NCBI GenBank assembly: GCA_038030265.1
Contig: CM075939.1
Span: forward strand, 54,975,253 to 55,039,252
Source: Corythucha ciliata
Taxonomy: Eukaryota > Arthropoda > Insecta > Hemiptera > Tingidae
Length of the DNA: 64,000 bases
Direction of reading: 5' to 3'
The notes under the pieces are model-generated. The model searched no databases, was not told where the DNA came from, and worked only from the letters and a program-made list of their open reading frames with translations. The translations under genes were made by a program, and so were the position numbers. This document shows positions 21,196 through 34,204 of this stretch, piece by piece; positions within the stretch are counted from its first letter, which is position 1, and the number at the start of each line of letters is the position of its first letter.

Positions 21196-24100
21196 TGAAT
21201 GTACCTTTTTATTCGCCTCTCAGTTTTGAGCGAAAATGGGCAAAAATTCATAATTTCGATGACATCACCTATCTTGAGACGAGCCTCGTTGAAGGGTCTA
21301 TTCCTGGCGATGTCAACGATTCTGTCCCCCCCCCCCAACACCCATCCAACGCTTTGAGGAGTCACTTGAATTCCCCCCCCCCCCCCCGGGTTGTGGTGGC
21401 CGCACACTCGAGAGCTCTGGGAAGTCCAAAGACGAAGGCGTGACGCACGCGGAGATATTCGAGAAAATTGGCTGAAACCATCGATGAAAACGCTTCATGT
21501 TCCCCTTGGGTAAGTTTTGGCTGCTGGGACCGCGTGGCTGCAAGCGAGTGCGAGTGAATGAATGAACAGCTCGCCCACAGCTTAAATAGAAACAATTTGA
21601 AAAAAAAAAGGTCCTAACATTTATTTAGGTCAAGTAACAGCGAACACTTTCAACAAGTGATTTGTGAAGTATTTGAGACGATTTGAACTGGTGTGGATCC
21701 TCAGGTGGCTTAAAAATGTAACGAAGATCTCCGAATACGGCCTCTTGAGTCATAAAGTTTGTGAATTACGTTGTCTTTTCACGAGAATTTATTTCTGAAG
21801 AATGTGTTTTGACAGGTAGAACTCCCGATTTTTTGTTGTACGCAACCAAGAGCAGGTATACTGTACGCACGCGATGAATGGTCAATATTTTTTACTGGCG
21901 GCTTTTAAAAAATCATGTTCCTGATTTTTTTTTTTTTTTTTACAAGCGTAACGGGCTAAAACCGTTGAAAACATTACAATTGAAATCGCCCAGAACATTT
22001 TCTGTTGCGTACGTTGAAATGCGACTAACTGAACCTTTTGAGTGTGCGGCAGCGGCGGTGGCTATTTAGGAGTCAGAGCGTGAAATTTTTGCTTCTACGC
22101 CCGCTGCGATTGGCGAAGTGTGAGGTTGAGAGTGCGTGCTCGGTGAGCGGTATAACAAAAAAAAAAAAAAAGTGTTTGCTAATTTGTGTAAAATATATAT
22201 ATTTTTATTTTATAATAGAACAGTTTTGAAATTATTTGTTACAATTACGACATTATTATACGAGCGCACACGACCAACCCTCAACTAAAAAGCCGTCTCA
22301 TCGTTCTACAATAACACAACTTGCTCTACTCGTTCCATCATTTTCTGCTCAATCACCAAGAAGAAGCCTACTGTCCGTTATTTAACCCTTCGCAGAAAAA
22401 AAAAAAAAATAAAATCCCCCTCCTCCCCTCGCCCGCGTTATAAAATTAGTCGTTTCCGCTATTCTCTCTCCTTGAGAGTATTATAACGCCCAGACATTCA
22501 GGAAGGCATAACGCGCTTTATTGCGACCAATAAAAATAATTCGAGACGGGGAATTAAGGGTTAACTGGCGGTGGGGAAAGGGGTGAGCGATGAGAACGTA
22601 CGCCCGGCTTTTGACACGTTCACGAAAGACTTTGATTCAATTGTCTTTTTTAACGTGGAGACACAGAGGGAGAGAGCGAAAGACTAATCTGCAGATTGTA
22701 TCCGAATCAAACTTGTTGGGGGGGGGGGGTTCCGCTATATTTCCTTGTTCAAATGTCCTTTTGCTCTACTTTTTCTTCAAAAAAACAGAAATTGGATTTA
22801 AATTATTACCGCTGGGCTCCTCCGAGATTATACTTACGTCAATACACCGCAATGAGTACCAGGAAAAAGTATAACTTTTTTTTTTTTGCTTTCTTTCTTC
22901 AAAAAACCCTTACGTGCGTTACGTTGCGGAAGGCATAAAGGTATATTTAGCTGTTTTTAAAAATTAAAACCAATTATTATAAAGAGCCGTCCGGGGTTGA
23001 ATAATAGGGAACATCCTCCAGAGCTATAATAACTATACCATGTTCACTGGCCGGGCAATACAGTATTGTTTTTTTTTCACATAAAATCAATTTCCTTTAT
23101 GAAAAAAAAGAGCTATAATTTTATAATTAGGCGTATGAGTTCAACTTTCTTTGAAAATAAAACGCTCATTGTAGCTGATGGTCTCTGAAAACTCTCGTAT
23201 TGAACACATTGCCCACCCTTTCCTTCTCAGTTATAACAGACCTCACAAGAAGAAAGAGAAACGGACCTTTAGCACACGATAGAATGTTTCCGTACGTTAT
23301 ACACACAGAAAAAGTGCGTCTTTGTGACGTAAAATGCGGACACAAGAATACCACCTAAAGCCAACCCACCCAGCCAGTCTGTCCACCACCGGCTATCATC
23401 ACTTTATAATATACGCTGGGGGAGACGTGATTTTTCAGATTGGCGTAAAGACAAAGTGATGGCGAGCGGAAGCTGTTGTCCGTCACGGACGCTTTTAATA
23501 AAAATCTCGAGCTCAATTTAGATGTTGTAGTAGCCTTACACAGTGCGCAAGATGTTTTTTGTCTGTACACTGTGGGTGGCGTAGGACCTTTCCATGAATT
23601 TTTTATTGTTTCAACCATTTCATTCCAACCCCTTCCCTACAAAAACGAAACAGCCGTGCTCCGTATAGATGCATTGCCTCTATTTCTTTCTTTTTTTTTT
23701 TTGGGTCTCCTCGCCCCCTCAATCTTTCTCTTCTCACCATCTCGTTTATTAATGCCTTTCTGGGGTTTTAAGGCGGTGAATTGCCCTCCCGAGACCCGCC
23801 GAACAAGGAGAGAGTCCTGTTCTATTCCCTGAAGAGAGTCCTGCGGCTCGTTGTCGAAAACCCCCCAGTCTTGTTTGAAGACGCGCACCGTTCACACACA
23901 CCTGGAAGGTCCTTGGGAAGAAAAAGAGGACAACGAGTTCTCTTTTCTTTTTTTTTCTTTTTTATTTCTTCTTTCTTTACGTTTGGTTTGAAAGAAAGGT
24001 GCACGCGAGTCACGAGACTTTCGCGACAAGTGCTTTTTTTTTTTTTTTATCGGTCTTCAACTTTATAGTGCGATTATTGTTTTATCGTTGTACACAGGAT

Positions 24101-25919
24101 TTTTTCGGCTGAACCAGTAAGTTTTAATTTATTTATCCATTTTTTTCAAGTCAGAAGTTTTTAAAATTTATAATAAGTTTCAAGAATTTCGTTTCGCTGT
24201 GGAAAATCGTTCAAAAAATAGTTTCAGACCGCAAAGAACAGCCTCCCCCCCCTCTCACCATTGGAATAATTTTAAATCCTCTGAGTGAGTGGTTAAGCCA
24301 ACAATAAGCACTAATAGCGACACCGGTGGTATTGGATTTACTCCTTGTTCAATCCCAATTCGGTGATTGACGCTCGTGGGAAACAGATTTGGTATACAGC
24401 GCGACAACAGACGTATCCTCATTGAAGGCTGTTGTCTATTGTGTAGCATAAAAAACAGAATTTTCCTTTTTTGAAAATTTTCTAACGGCCTCTAAAAAAA
24501 GTATAAATTTAGGGGTTCACTCATCCTGTCAATATTAACAATAAGCGCGATATAATGCAGAGGTGCAGTCTGGGTCGTCACTTTCACGCACTTGACTTTT
24601 ATTGTCGATTTTTTTTTTTTTTTTTTGTGTCCCCTAACTTTCAAGAGGGGGCAAAATGGTCCACCGAACAAAAGACAAAGTCTCTTGAAAGCGTTTCCAT
24701 CCAACCCCCCGCCCCCCGCCAGCCCATCCTCACGCACTCCACTTGACAATCGTGCACATACCAGCGGAGTATAAAATTAATGATGATGCGCGGGACAGGT
24801 ACGAGAGTTCGCGCAATTAATGTTTTGAATGTTTAGTTTATGCTGAATGAATGTATCGGAGGGGGGGGGGTGGATCAAATAAAACTTCTATTGTGAGAGG
24901 CCCAGGGCTAATGAACGAAAAAGGTGCGACATTGATGGAATTTTGTTGAGGGAAGGATGCTTAAGGGTCAAAGCTTACAATTCATATTATACCTGAGGCA
25001 AATTCCAAACGCTGACAGCATCCAAGGTCAAGTTAGGTATTTCAGCGTGATGAGCTAATGACAAACAAATCAAAATACCAGTTAGTGCGGCAAAATTTAC
25101 GTGTTTTTAGACCGTATATGAAGATTTCGTGAACGGCACAACTTTCATTGCCATGGTGTATTCGAGCACTGTTGAACTTTTACGTTAAGGATGAACTCCA
25201 CAGAATTTTGGTGCTAAAAATCGAATGAATTTGCCCGTGTAATCGATAAAATTTGCCATTTTTTCATCGAAAACATCAATTTCACCCTCAAATTCCTAAT
25301 TTGCTGACCTGTAAATCTTACTGATTATCTGCAGATTGGGAATTATTTTGGTGTTGGGATACAATAAGTGGCAATTTTACCAAAGAATCAGTCTATAGGG
25401 TATACAAATAGGTCCATTTTTCACGAAGAACTTATACAATTCAGACTGAAAATGCTAGCCTCTCCTCACAACCTGACAATTTGAAAACAAAACGGTAATT
25501 TGACACCGAAGCTGTCGATGTTTACCCCCAAAACATGCCCGGAAACTGACTGCTTTACTTATAGAGAGCGTCCGTCCCGCCTAAAGAGCGAGTAATTTGA
25601 GCGTTAATCGTGCTGGATGAGTGGACGTCATTAGATTCGGAGCATTTTCTCGACTGCATCAGCTGATGGCCAGTGAGTTCCACTTGCGTCTCGGCGTGTG
25701 TGATTTTGGCAATTTCTCGGGACAGTTTTATCATTGTATTTCGATTTGTGCCGGACGCGGTTGAGAAATTGCAGCCGGTCGAGCCAAATAATTGCTTATT
25801 TCAGCTGCGCGGATGAGCTTTTTTCCTCAATTTCTACTGTTTTGCTCACAATAAAATGCAATATCGTGGGGTTTTGCTCACTAAACGCAATTTGGCTAGT
25901 AATCGCCAACCTAACCCCT
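21196..25919. other. AT-rich spacer rich in homopolymers; no recognisable gene
   Basis: Numerous short ORFs (longest 118 codons at 23476-23832) show no family motif. The sequence contains a 15-base C run (21373-21387), a G run near 22720-22729, another near 24861, and several T/A runs of 12-16 bases. Many of the ORFs are simply translations of these runs. No promoter, tRNA or transposon end could be supported. Confidence 0.55.
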
Positions 25920-26130
25920 TGAAGATAATAGCGTAGTGGGGCTGTATCTGGGAAATTTCACTCATGATATTAGCTTTTCGCGGGTTTTCCGCCCTGAAAA
26001 AGCAATTTCGCTGATTTTTCTCACTAAAAAAGCAATTTTCGCAATTTTTGTCAATTTCGCTCGCTAGGAAAGCAATTTCTCTGGTTAGAACAAGAAATTT
26101 GGGGGGTTTCAGTCGCTAAAAAAGTAATAA
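25920..26130 (-). repeat. Family C array, minus orientation
   Basis: Units such as TCACTAAAAAAGCAATTTTCGC, split here as TCACTAAAAAAG and CAATTTTCGC, recur every 30-45 bp. Read on the minus strand they match the GCGAAATTGCTTTTTTAG theme of the blocks at 28920-29375 and 60220-61190. It directly abuts a family B array. Confidence 0.6.
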
Positions 26131-26139
26131 AGCGTGATT

Positions 26140-26815
26140 TGCTCATATAGGCGCGTCATTTCCGTTCATTTCCCGGACACGAATGGTCCTTTTAGCCACT
26201 TTTGAGGCGCGATTATCCAGTCAAGCAAATTTATAGCGCAAGAGAAGTCAGTTTACCCATAGTCCTTCCTTAGGGTGCGTGTAGCCTACTATGTAAAAGT
26301 GTAAGGAGGGGGGAGGGTCATTTAGTCGGTAAGGTGGAAATCGGCCCGCATGTTCGGTGCAAACGCCAATGGTCAAGGCGCGAATCGTCATTGACACCAC
26401 CTGTAGCCTTTGTAGGGCGCAAATGATCAGTTTGGCCATCTTTAGACCGTGAAGAGAATTGCTCGAACGACGTGCGAGTAGGAATGCGATTTTTTGGGGG
26501 GCGTGAATAGTTTTGCGATTTTTAGGGTCCGAAATCATCAATTTAAACATTTTAAAGTCGTGAAAGCTCAGTTTGACCATTTTTTACGCGCTAATGGTCG
26601 TTTTTGCCATTTTCAGGACAGGAATAATCAGTTTAACTATTCTTTGGCCTCATTTAAAGTAATTTCTGTCAATTTTAGTGCGTGAATAGCCAGTTTGGCG
26701 ATTTTCAAGGTGCCAGTTGTCATTTTGTGGCCACTATCTAGGGCTTGAATTGTCAGTGTGATATTTCGTGGGCATGAGTCGTAAAGGTCCGAACGGTCGG
26801 TTTATGCTGTTTTTC
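26140..26815 (-). repeat. Family B array, minus orientation
   Basis: Units of about 30 bp, on the plus strand GGGCGCGAATGGTCA then GTTTGGCCATTTT, the reverse complement of the array at 17950-19240. It lies between family C on the left and family A on the right, so the three array types occur side by side. Confidence 0.75.
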
Positions 26816-26825
26816 AGAGCGGTTA

Positions 26826-27842
26826 TGAATTAGCGATTTGTCTCCATTTTAGCAGCGAGTAAGCAATTTTTTTTGCAATGAATCTGTGTTTTTCCTGATT
26901 TTATCCGCTAATGAGCGAATTTCAAGGGCGGATCTGAGCCCTCTCGCATGGGAGGGGGGGGGGAATCGAAACCCTCCGCCTATGGCGATTTCTCGCCGTG
27001 AATTAGCGTGGATTTCCCCCCCCCCCTGAATTAACGCTATATTCTAATTTTAGCCACGAAGTTGCCTCCGAAAACCGTGACTGGCCATTTTCTCCCAATT
27101 TATTTCTGTAAATATTAGCCAGCATTATCTATTTAGTCCCCTGAATTTTATCAAGGATTTTAGTCGCGAATTAGCGTTTTAACTATAATTCTAACCTCCT
27201 AGTGAGCCACGAACGATAGTATTCCCAATTTTCGCTGTGAATTTTACGCTTTTTCATAATTTTGTCCACAAATTGAGCGCCTTTTTGTCATTTAGCCGTG
27301 GATTAGCGATTTTGTTTACTTTCAGCCATGAAGTTACCTTCAGAAGCCATGAATTAGCGTTTTTTCCACACTTTAGCGCTTCTTCTCAACATTAACAGTT
27401 TAATTAGCGATATTCCCCACAGTTGGGAATTAACGATTTTCTCCACTCTAGCCGGGAATTTTGTGATTTTAGCCGCAAAACAGCGATTTTCCTCAAATTT
27501 ATCGGCGAATTCGCGATGTTTTTATCGTTTAGCCATAAATTAGCGCGTTTTCTCCTGCTGAGCCACGAACTTGGGTTTTGAGTAAGCTGTGAATTTATGT
27601 TTTCGTACTTATAGGCGCGAATTAGCGCTTTTTCGCCAAACCATTGGTGAATTTATCCGTGAATTAGAGGGGTCTCGTAATTTTAACCGCGAATTACTGT
27701 TTTTTAATGCTTTATCCGCAATTTTAGAGCTTTTTTCTCAATTTTAGCCGTGAAGTATTGTTTTACCCCGCGAATTAGGTATATTTTGCTAATTTTAGCC
27801 GCGTTTTAGCACTTGTTTCCACTTACATCCGTGAATCAGAGA
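26826..27842 (-). repeat. Family A array; ~1-kb copy shared with 43683-44735
   Basis: Unit by unit this block matches 43683-44735 in the same orientation and at high identity, including a distinctive non-array insert, GGGCGGATCTGAGCCC followed by a G run and AATCGAAACCCTCCGCC (26928-26985 here, 43780-43840 there). The shared order shows duplication of a kilobase-scale repeat rather than independent array growth. Confidence 0.85.
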
Positions 27843-27889
27843 CAAGTGTTATTTTTTTTTTTTTTTTTGGCATTGGTTCGCTCGATGAT

Positions 27890-28215
27890 AGCTGAATTTG
27901 AAAAAATTGGAAATCACTGTTCCCGGAGGCAACTTCGCACGGACGGTTAAAAACGAGACAAAGAGCTGATTCACGTCTAAGGTGAAGCAAAAGCGCTCAT
28001 TTTCTGCTAATTCAAAGTGCTAATTCATGTATAAAGGGAAAAAATTGCTAATTCGTGACTAACAATCGAGGAAAACTCACATTGTCGACTAAAATGTACG
28101 AGTAGCGCTAATTGAGAGTGAGAAAAGGCGCTCATTCACAGCTAAAATTGAGAAAGCCGCCAATTCCCGAATAAAATAGAGAAAAATAGCTAATTCACGA
28201 CCAGATTCTTAATCG
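27890..28215 (+). repeat. Family A array, plus orientation
   Basis: Family A units in the opposite orientation to both neighbours (GCTAATTCACGG, CTAAAATTGAGAAAG). A T run of about 18 bases (27850-27868) separates it from the previous block. With the flanking minus-orientation blocks it forms a large, imperfect inverted arrangement. Confidence 0.75.
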
Positions 28216-28229
28216 GAAAATGCGCGCTA

Positions 28230-28895
28230 GTGCCTTTGAGAAGCCACGATCTGGCATTTTCTCCATTTTAAAAGCGATTTAGTGTTTTGTTCACATTTCA
28301 GCGCGCTTCTACACAATTTCAACTGTGAGTTAGCGATTTTTCTTGTTTTAAGCCGTGAATTCGCGACGTCCTTCAATTTTACCGTGAATTCGTGTTTTTT
28401 TTCGACTTAGTATCCGTGAATTATGGCATTTTCTTTATTTCTGCCGTGAATTGGCGATTTTTCACTTGTTTTTCAATTGAGCTCACGAAGAAGCTTTCGT
28501 AATTTTAGGGGCGAATTAGTGGTCTCTGTAATCTGTAATTTTAGGCGTGAATTGCTGCTTTTTCTTAATTTTATCCATGAATTTACATATTTTCCTCAAT
28601 TTTAGCCGCGAAGTAATCGTTTTACCTTGTGACGTGGATCAACTATTTTTGTCTAAATTTTAGCACCGAATCAGCGCTGGAAGTTTCATACAGAAACCTC
28701 AAATCAGCACTTTTTCACAATTTCCGCCACGAATATTAGCACTTTCCAACGTACTTGCCCCAGGAAAAGCAAATTAGTGGGTTTTCTCCAGTTCTAGTCG
28801 CCTGTAAGAACCTCCAGACAATGCGGAACAGCGTATTTTCTCCATTTTAGCTGCGAAATTGCCTCTAGAAGGCGCCAATACAGTGACAATGCTCC
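28230..28895 (-). repeat. Family A array, minus orientation
   Basis: Units TTTTCTCAATTTTAGCCG and GAATTAGCG with recurring AGAAGCC or CCTCCAGA interruptions. It ends where family C begins near 28920. Confidence 0.75.
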
Positions 28896-28919
28896 TTTTT
28901 AACTAATTTTTAACTCAAA

Positions 28920-29375
28920 AAGAGTTTTTTTTTGTCATTGAAATGGATCATTTCAATGACCCAACACCACGACATCCTTTAGTGGTTTTTCAGCAAACCA
29001 AAACCCACAAATTTGGGATTTCAGTTCTTCAGCGGGAAAACGACCCCACGAAATTAGCTTGTAAGTGAACGATGGATATACGGTGGGATTGTATAGCGAG
29101 CGAATCCCACAAAATTAGCATTTTAGTGAGGCATAATCGCGAAAACGCTTTGATTAGTGTGCTGAAACCGCGTAATTATGGTTTTGAATAAGACAACTCC
29201 GCGAAATTGGGGGTTCTTAAAAAATCGGCGAACTTTAGGGGTTTTAGAGATTGAAATCCTATGTATTTTATTATTTAGTGAGCGAATGCGAACATTTTTT
29301 TGTGACAAGGGCCCCGTTGTAAAACTAAAAAAAAAAAAAAATGGTTGCTGAAATAGGGCAATTGGCGTCATCAAA
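28920..29375 (+). repeat. Family C array
   Basis: Diverged units of about 40-45 bp around GAGCGAATCCCACAAAATTAG and TTTTAGTGAG (written in two pieces of one unit). It is the same theme as 60220-61190 and, inverted, 25920-26130 and about 53785-53915. A T/A-rich 83-codon ORF here is not considered real. Confidence 0.65.
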
Positions 29376-31261
29376 TCCTGGGAAGCTGACGTTCATTTCT
29401 TCTCCGCAACCGCATTTTCTGACTATAATCTTGAACCCTCGAAGAACTCACAAATTGAGTTCACAGGATCAAACAAAACAACACACATTGTGATGGGCCA
29501 ACGCAGTTCTTTTTATGAAAACAAAAAAAAAAACAACAGTATAGGGGCGATCGCCCCCGCCCTATATATCAGTGTGCGCAATGGTTACGCTTTCGTTCTT
29601 TTAGGCCTGTTTTTAAACTGAAATAAAGCGACAACGGTCGAGTAATTTTTTTTCTCATTTTTTACGCAATTTATATATTTTTGTTTTCATAATATGGAGT
29701 AATATTTGAAAAGGTTTCATTAGTGCGAAAGTCGAGGCGGCGAAGAGACTCACCTGTGCTTTTAGAAGCCAATTCATTATAGTGTAGATTTCAACGTGAT
29801 CAAAGCGCGTCAAAGTATTTTTTTGTTTTGTTTTGTTAAAGGTATACTAATTCAGAGAAAATTACACTCGTTACGTTCGTATCACTTTTGTCTAAATTTC
29901 ATCGCTAGCCTTTGACAAAATATAAAGCCAAGCGGAACAATTTGAGCAAATGGCAGGATATAAAGGGCGTCCCCCGCTAATTTTTGTTCATTCCTCTTGC
30001 AGAAACAATCAAACAAAAACGGAACCTCAAAGGAAAACGCAATATAGTTCTTCCAAACAACCAAACCGACCGATATTTGGTGAATTCTCAATTCTGATCG
30101 ATATTGAACAAAAGCTGATGGGATTAGTCCCCCCCCCCTTTCATCGGAACCCGGTATAAGATTGGAATTTTAGCGTCTCCGCGACGCTTTTAAATACTGA
30201 CCTGTACTACATCAAAATCGCGAGATTTGTACAGTGTTGAGAGACCCTGCCCAGAATATCCCACTCAAGAACTTGTTTTGTCTTCTCAGAGTCGGTACAC
30301 GAACCCGAAACTTTTATTCGCCTCCTACATAAAGCGTTAAGTAAATCCTTTCACGTCAAACGGCGGGTGGAAACCAGAAAAAAAAAAGGGGAGAAGAGGG
30401 TCATCTCGCTAGAAGATGAATAAGGAAGGCTTGGAATGAGTTCACCCCGCAACCCTCTTTTATGCTTGTGCTAATAACATGCGAGACTTATGCTTTCTCT
30501 TTGACAATGGACTTTTTTTTTTTTAACGGTTTCCTGCGAGTGAATTCATGCAAATGAGACGCTCTTGCGATACGATCTAAAATTAAGAAATTATTTCGAA
30601 AATATCCTAAAATAAACCAATGCACATATAAAATTCACGATGCGTGAACTGTGTGCAGTATGAAGGGGATGTTTTGTAAACCTCCGCATGATAATACGTG
30701 ACGATGAATGAACGTCCAGTCAAGTAGTTCGTTTGAAATGTTGCTTCACGTGCTTCTTCACTTTTGAATCCTTGAATTCACCTTCTGACGAGAAAAAAAA
30801 AATCTATAGGGACGATGAAAAAAGGGTTAGGTAAAAGGTTGATTAGAAAACCCACCTGTGACGCCGGTGAGATGCTCCCTCAAGGAATGTTACAGAGGTT
30901 CACATTCCTTCACTCAAAACAGCCTTTCAGGCTCCACGATTTCTTTACAGAAACTAACGTTGAACTAGGAGACATTGCCTGCCTATGTCCTAAATACGTG
31001 ACATTATTACAAAATCCCAGTGATTTTATTTATTTATTTTAGATTGAGTGATGCTATGGAAGGAATCTTCCAAGGAGCGTCTATTTGTTTCAATTTTCTA
31101 CTTTAACAGAAGAGAATTGATGGATGAAACGGTTTTCCCTCTTTTGGTTCTGACTGGGTGCCATTCATTCAATTTATTCATTGAGATTGTAATTGATTAG
31201 AGGAAGTTCATCGTTCTCGTATTGGGGTAGGGTCACGGCGGCAGAACGATGCATTTTTTTT

Positions 31262-31283
31262 TCTCTCTCTCTCTCTCTCTCTC
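31262..31283 (+). repeat. (TC)n microsatellite
   Basis: Eleven TC dinucleotides preceded by a T run. Confidence 0.9.
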
Positions 31284-33760
31284 AACGTGACCCGCCGCGC
31301 TATTTCGCGGCGCCCACGTGAAATTCTCAGAACCTCGTCCTTTATATAGCAGTTTCAGTAACGTTTATTTTTATGAGTCGCTAAAAGCTTCAAAGTGATG
31401 TTTTTGCGGCCTATTATCGGAGTCAACTCTTTCCCTTCTCCACCGATTAAGCCACTTGAAGGCAATTAACTCACGGTAGTGAGACACAGGAGTATGTAAC
31501 AACGCGATAGCTGTAGTGATTGCTCAATGCACCTGACGGTGGGATGAAAAAAATAGAGGTGGTTGCTCAATTTTTGTTAAGTTGAATCGATTAGTGACAA
31601 TTTAATGGAAATATTTCATCTTTTGATTTTTTTTCTTGATGCGATAACAAAAGCTTATAGGAAGCTTTGATTTTTTTTATTTCTCAGTTTTTTTTTTCTT
31701 TCTTTCAGTCCCCAGCGATGACCCAACTCAAAGAGCCTCGTACCGACTACACCCTTGCGAAATATTTCACTACCCACCCCCTCCGCCCGTCCACCACTGA
31801 TCCTGCGTTGATCACGTACGATTATCTCGTTAAGAGCAATCGGACACCCAGTGTAGGACAGTTGACTACATGTTATAGGGTGGGTGAGGTGGGGGGGTAC
31901 GAATGAAAGACCCCGACGCTTTTTGTCGCCCTCCCGGTTGTAAGCAATTGTTACAAACGTGGCAGTTTCAAGTGACACAATCGAACTCTTGAAAGGATCG
32001 CTGCGTGAGAAACTGAGTGATACCACCAGCAACCATAAGCGTAAATCTCCTTTGTCGTGATGATTTGTTGTGAAAAACAACGGGCCGAGAGCTTCTTTGA
32101 CGTTACTGTTTTTTTTTTAAAAAAATTAAATCACTTTTAGCTGATTAACCGTGAAAATCTTCCATCCCTTTAAGCTCAGCCCAACCATAACGTTATTATG
32201 TAATCCAGTCATACACGCGTTGAACTGGGAAAATGTCTTTCTTTTACAGCTCGAACACGTGCGATACACGCAACTTTCACTCAAGAAGCTCCGCATGATG
32301 TTGAGGGGGGGTATATGTATACCGACAAATAATTTAATATGCTTCTTTCCAGTAAAAATAAAAGCTCGCGTTTGTTTTCTGACACAAAATTGTCCTTCTT
32401 AGAATTCTAAAAAGACCCTGGCTGGGTCATGATAGAAAGTTTGTAGGTGTGGGGAAGGGGGGGGGGAGTGACAGTTCAAAAATGTAATACGTAAAATCCG
32501 TCTGTAGGGCGACAAAGAAGGAAAAAGTGACCCAGAAGTCTTTTAATAAATCAACTAAAATTCCTGAAATATCGGTCGGATTATTCTGGTGATGAGCGGT
32601 GGTGAGGGGAAGGGAGAAATTTAGAAAACTTTCACTGCATTCTAGCCAATTGTGCGTGCACAAAGTGAAAACTCGCGATTTTCAGTCGAGCGCACACGCT
32701 CCCCCTCCCCTCTCCCACTGACGAAGGATAATCAAATGTGATTATCTCCGGAATGATGGGTTCTAATAATAATAAAATAACAGGATTCGGTTTTATTGAT
32801 GGTGACAAGATAAAAAAATTAAAAAAACATCCACTCCATCAGTCACAGTTTAATGGCGTTTTCCATTCAATAAAATACACTCGCGTGGTGTAACTTTTTC
32901 CATCCGTCCTCTCTGTTTTGAAACAAATGTTTATGGAGAGGACGCCGCACTACACTTCTGTAGTGTGTTGAATGGAAATCGCTATTAATTTTAATTGTTT
33001 GAGGGGCACGGAAGTGGTGAACAGAGAAAATCGTCAGACATTTTTCGAATAACTTTGTGAAAATTGACGATTTATTTTATTATTTTTTGTTTTCCAGCGA
33101 AAACAAAGAAATTTGAAAAGATTGAATAAAAAAAAAAAAAAATAATAATAAAAAAACTATCGATAGACCGCCACGGAAAAGGCGCTTTCCCCCCACGAGG
33201 AAACTATAACGATCAAACGGTTTGACAGTTTTTCACCAGTCTTTGTTCAAATTAGAAAAGTGTATAATTTGATTATGAATGCCCGCACCTTGAATGGAGA
33301 CCGGCCCACTCTCCTCGTTCAGAAGTTGCGAGGCGTTGTTGACTGTTGAGGATTAATTTCCTTAAAAGGTTACAAGCATACACTTCTAAACTAACTCATT
33401 GAAAATGACTGAAATTACCTGGAATTTGAATTTAATTACGCGAAAACAAGAGGGTCTTGTGCAATTTGAGAGAGTATACCCAAAAACGAATGAACCCAAA
33501 ACGTCTCATCGCGCCTTAACGTTTTCTGATCGTCTCTCTCAGTTATGTGCGTGAGAGGAGGAAAGAGGGTTACAGTTTATATTAAAGATTGCACGCCCAT
33601 CTCGATTTAAGTTTTTCAAGTTCGACTGCTTCCACCAAAAACACAACTGAGTGGCTGAAAATGACGCTGCAAAAGTGCCGAAATAAAGTGTTTCGGGGTG
33701 AACATTATCTGGTTCTGCGGGTGGCACATTCCGCCGACGTATAACAGACGAGTCATGCTG

Positions 33761-33854
33761 TAATGTCGTGATTAACACACGAAAATGTTTTCATTATTAT
33801 TCTAAAATAAAAATAGTTCAATTCACGTTATAATTCGGACTATTAAAACACAAA
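33761..33854 (+). repeat. ~95-bp dispersed repeat, copy 1
   Basis: TAATGTCGTGATTAACAC followed by TATTATTCTAAAATAAAAA, TAGTTCAATTCACGTT and ATTAAAACACAAAA. The same ordered blocks recur at 35894-35998 directly after the TTAA-flanked MITE. Identity is high apart from a few small indels. Confidence 0.8.
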
Positions 33855-34204
33855 AGTGACGACGAGAATAAAACTCGCATTTGTCCGAGGAAGTCAACGC
33901 ACCGGCGGCTCTGCTGAGCGATTTCCTCTCACGGCTAGGATGCAGATCGATGAAGTCGATGATACGAATACAAATGCAAAACGCTCACTTTTACCAAATT
34001 TAAGGGACAGTGGTGGCCACTCTATGACGTTGGGAAGGAAACCGCGTGTACATACACTGGTCAATTGAGCATTATCTCCACGGGACTCATACTTTCGTCT
34101 CAAATCGAAATCCTCAGTGAAAATAAACCTAAAAATATCTCAATTAAGGGCGATTTTTGAAGGAAATGCACAAATTTAGTAATGGATGAAACCGTGTATC
34201 GTGG

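Larger units (their letters stand above)
29376..34200. other. AT-rich spacer; no gene recognised
   Basis: ORFs of up to 141 codons (31655-32080, minus) lack recognisable domains. The segment around 31700-31890 has a polypyrimidine-AG preceding an ATG on the plus strand, but nothing else supports an exon. Simple sequences include a TC run at 31262-31283 and an A run with AAT units at 33128-33155. Confidence 0.5.

Noticed and set aside
31655..32080. 141-codon minus-strand ORF, and a possible plus-strand exon at about 31700-31890 after a polypyrimidine-AG
   Set aside because: No recognisable domain on either strand, no defensible donor site or neighbouring exon, and part of the ORF is homopolymer.
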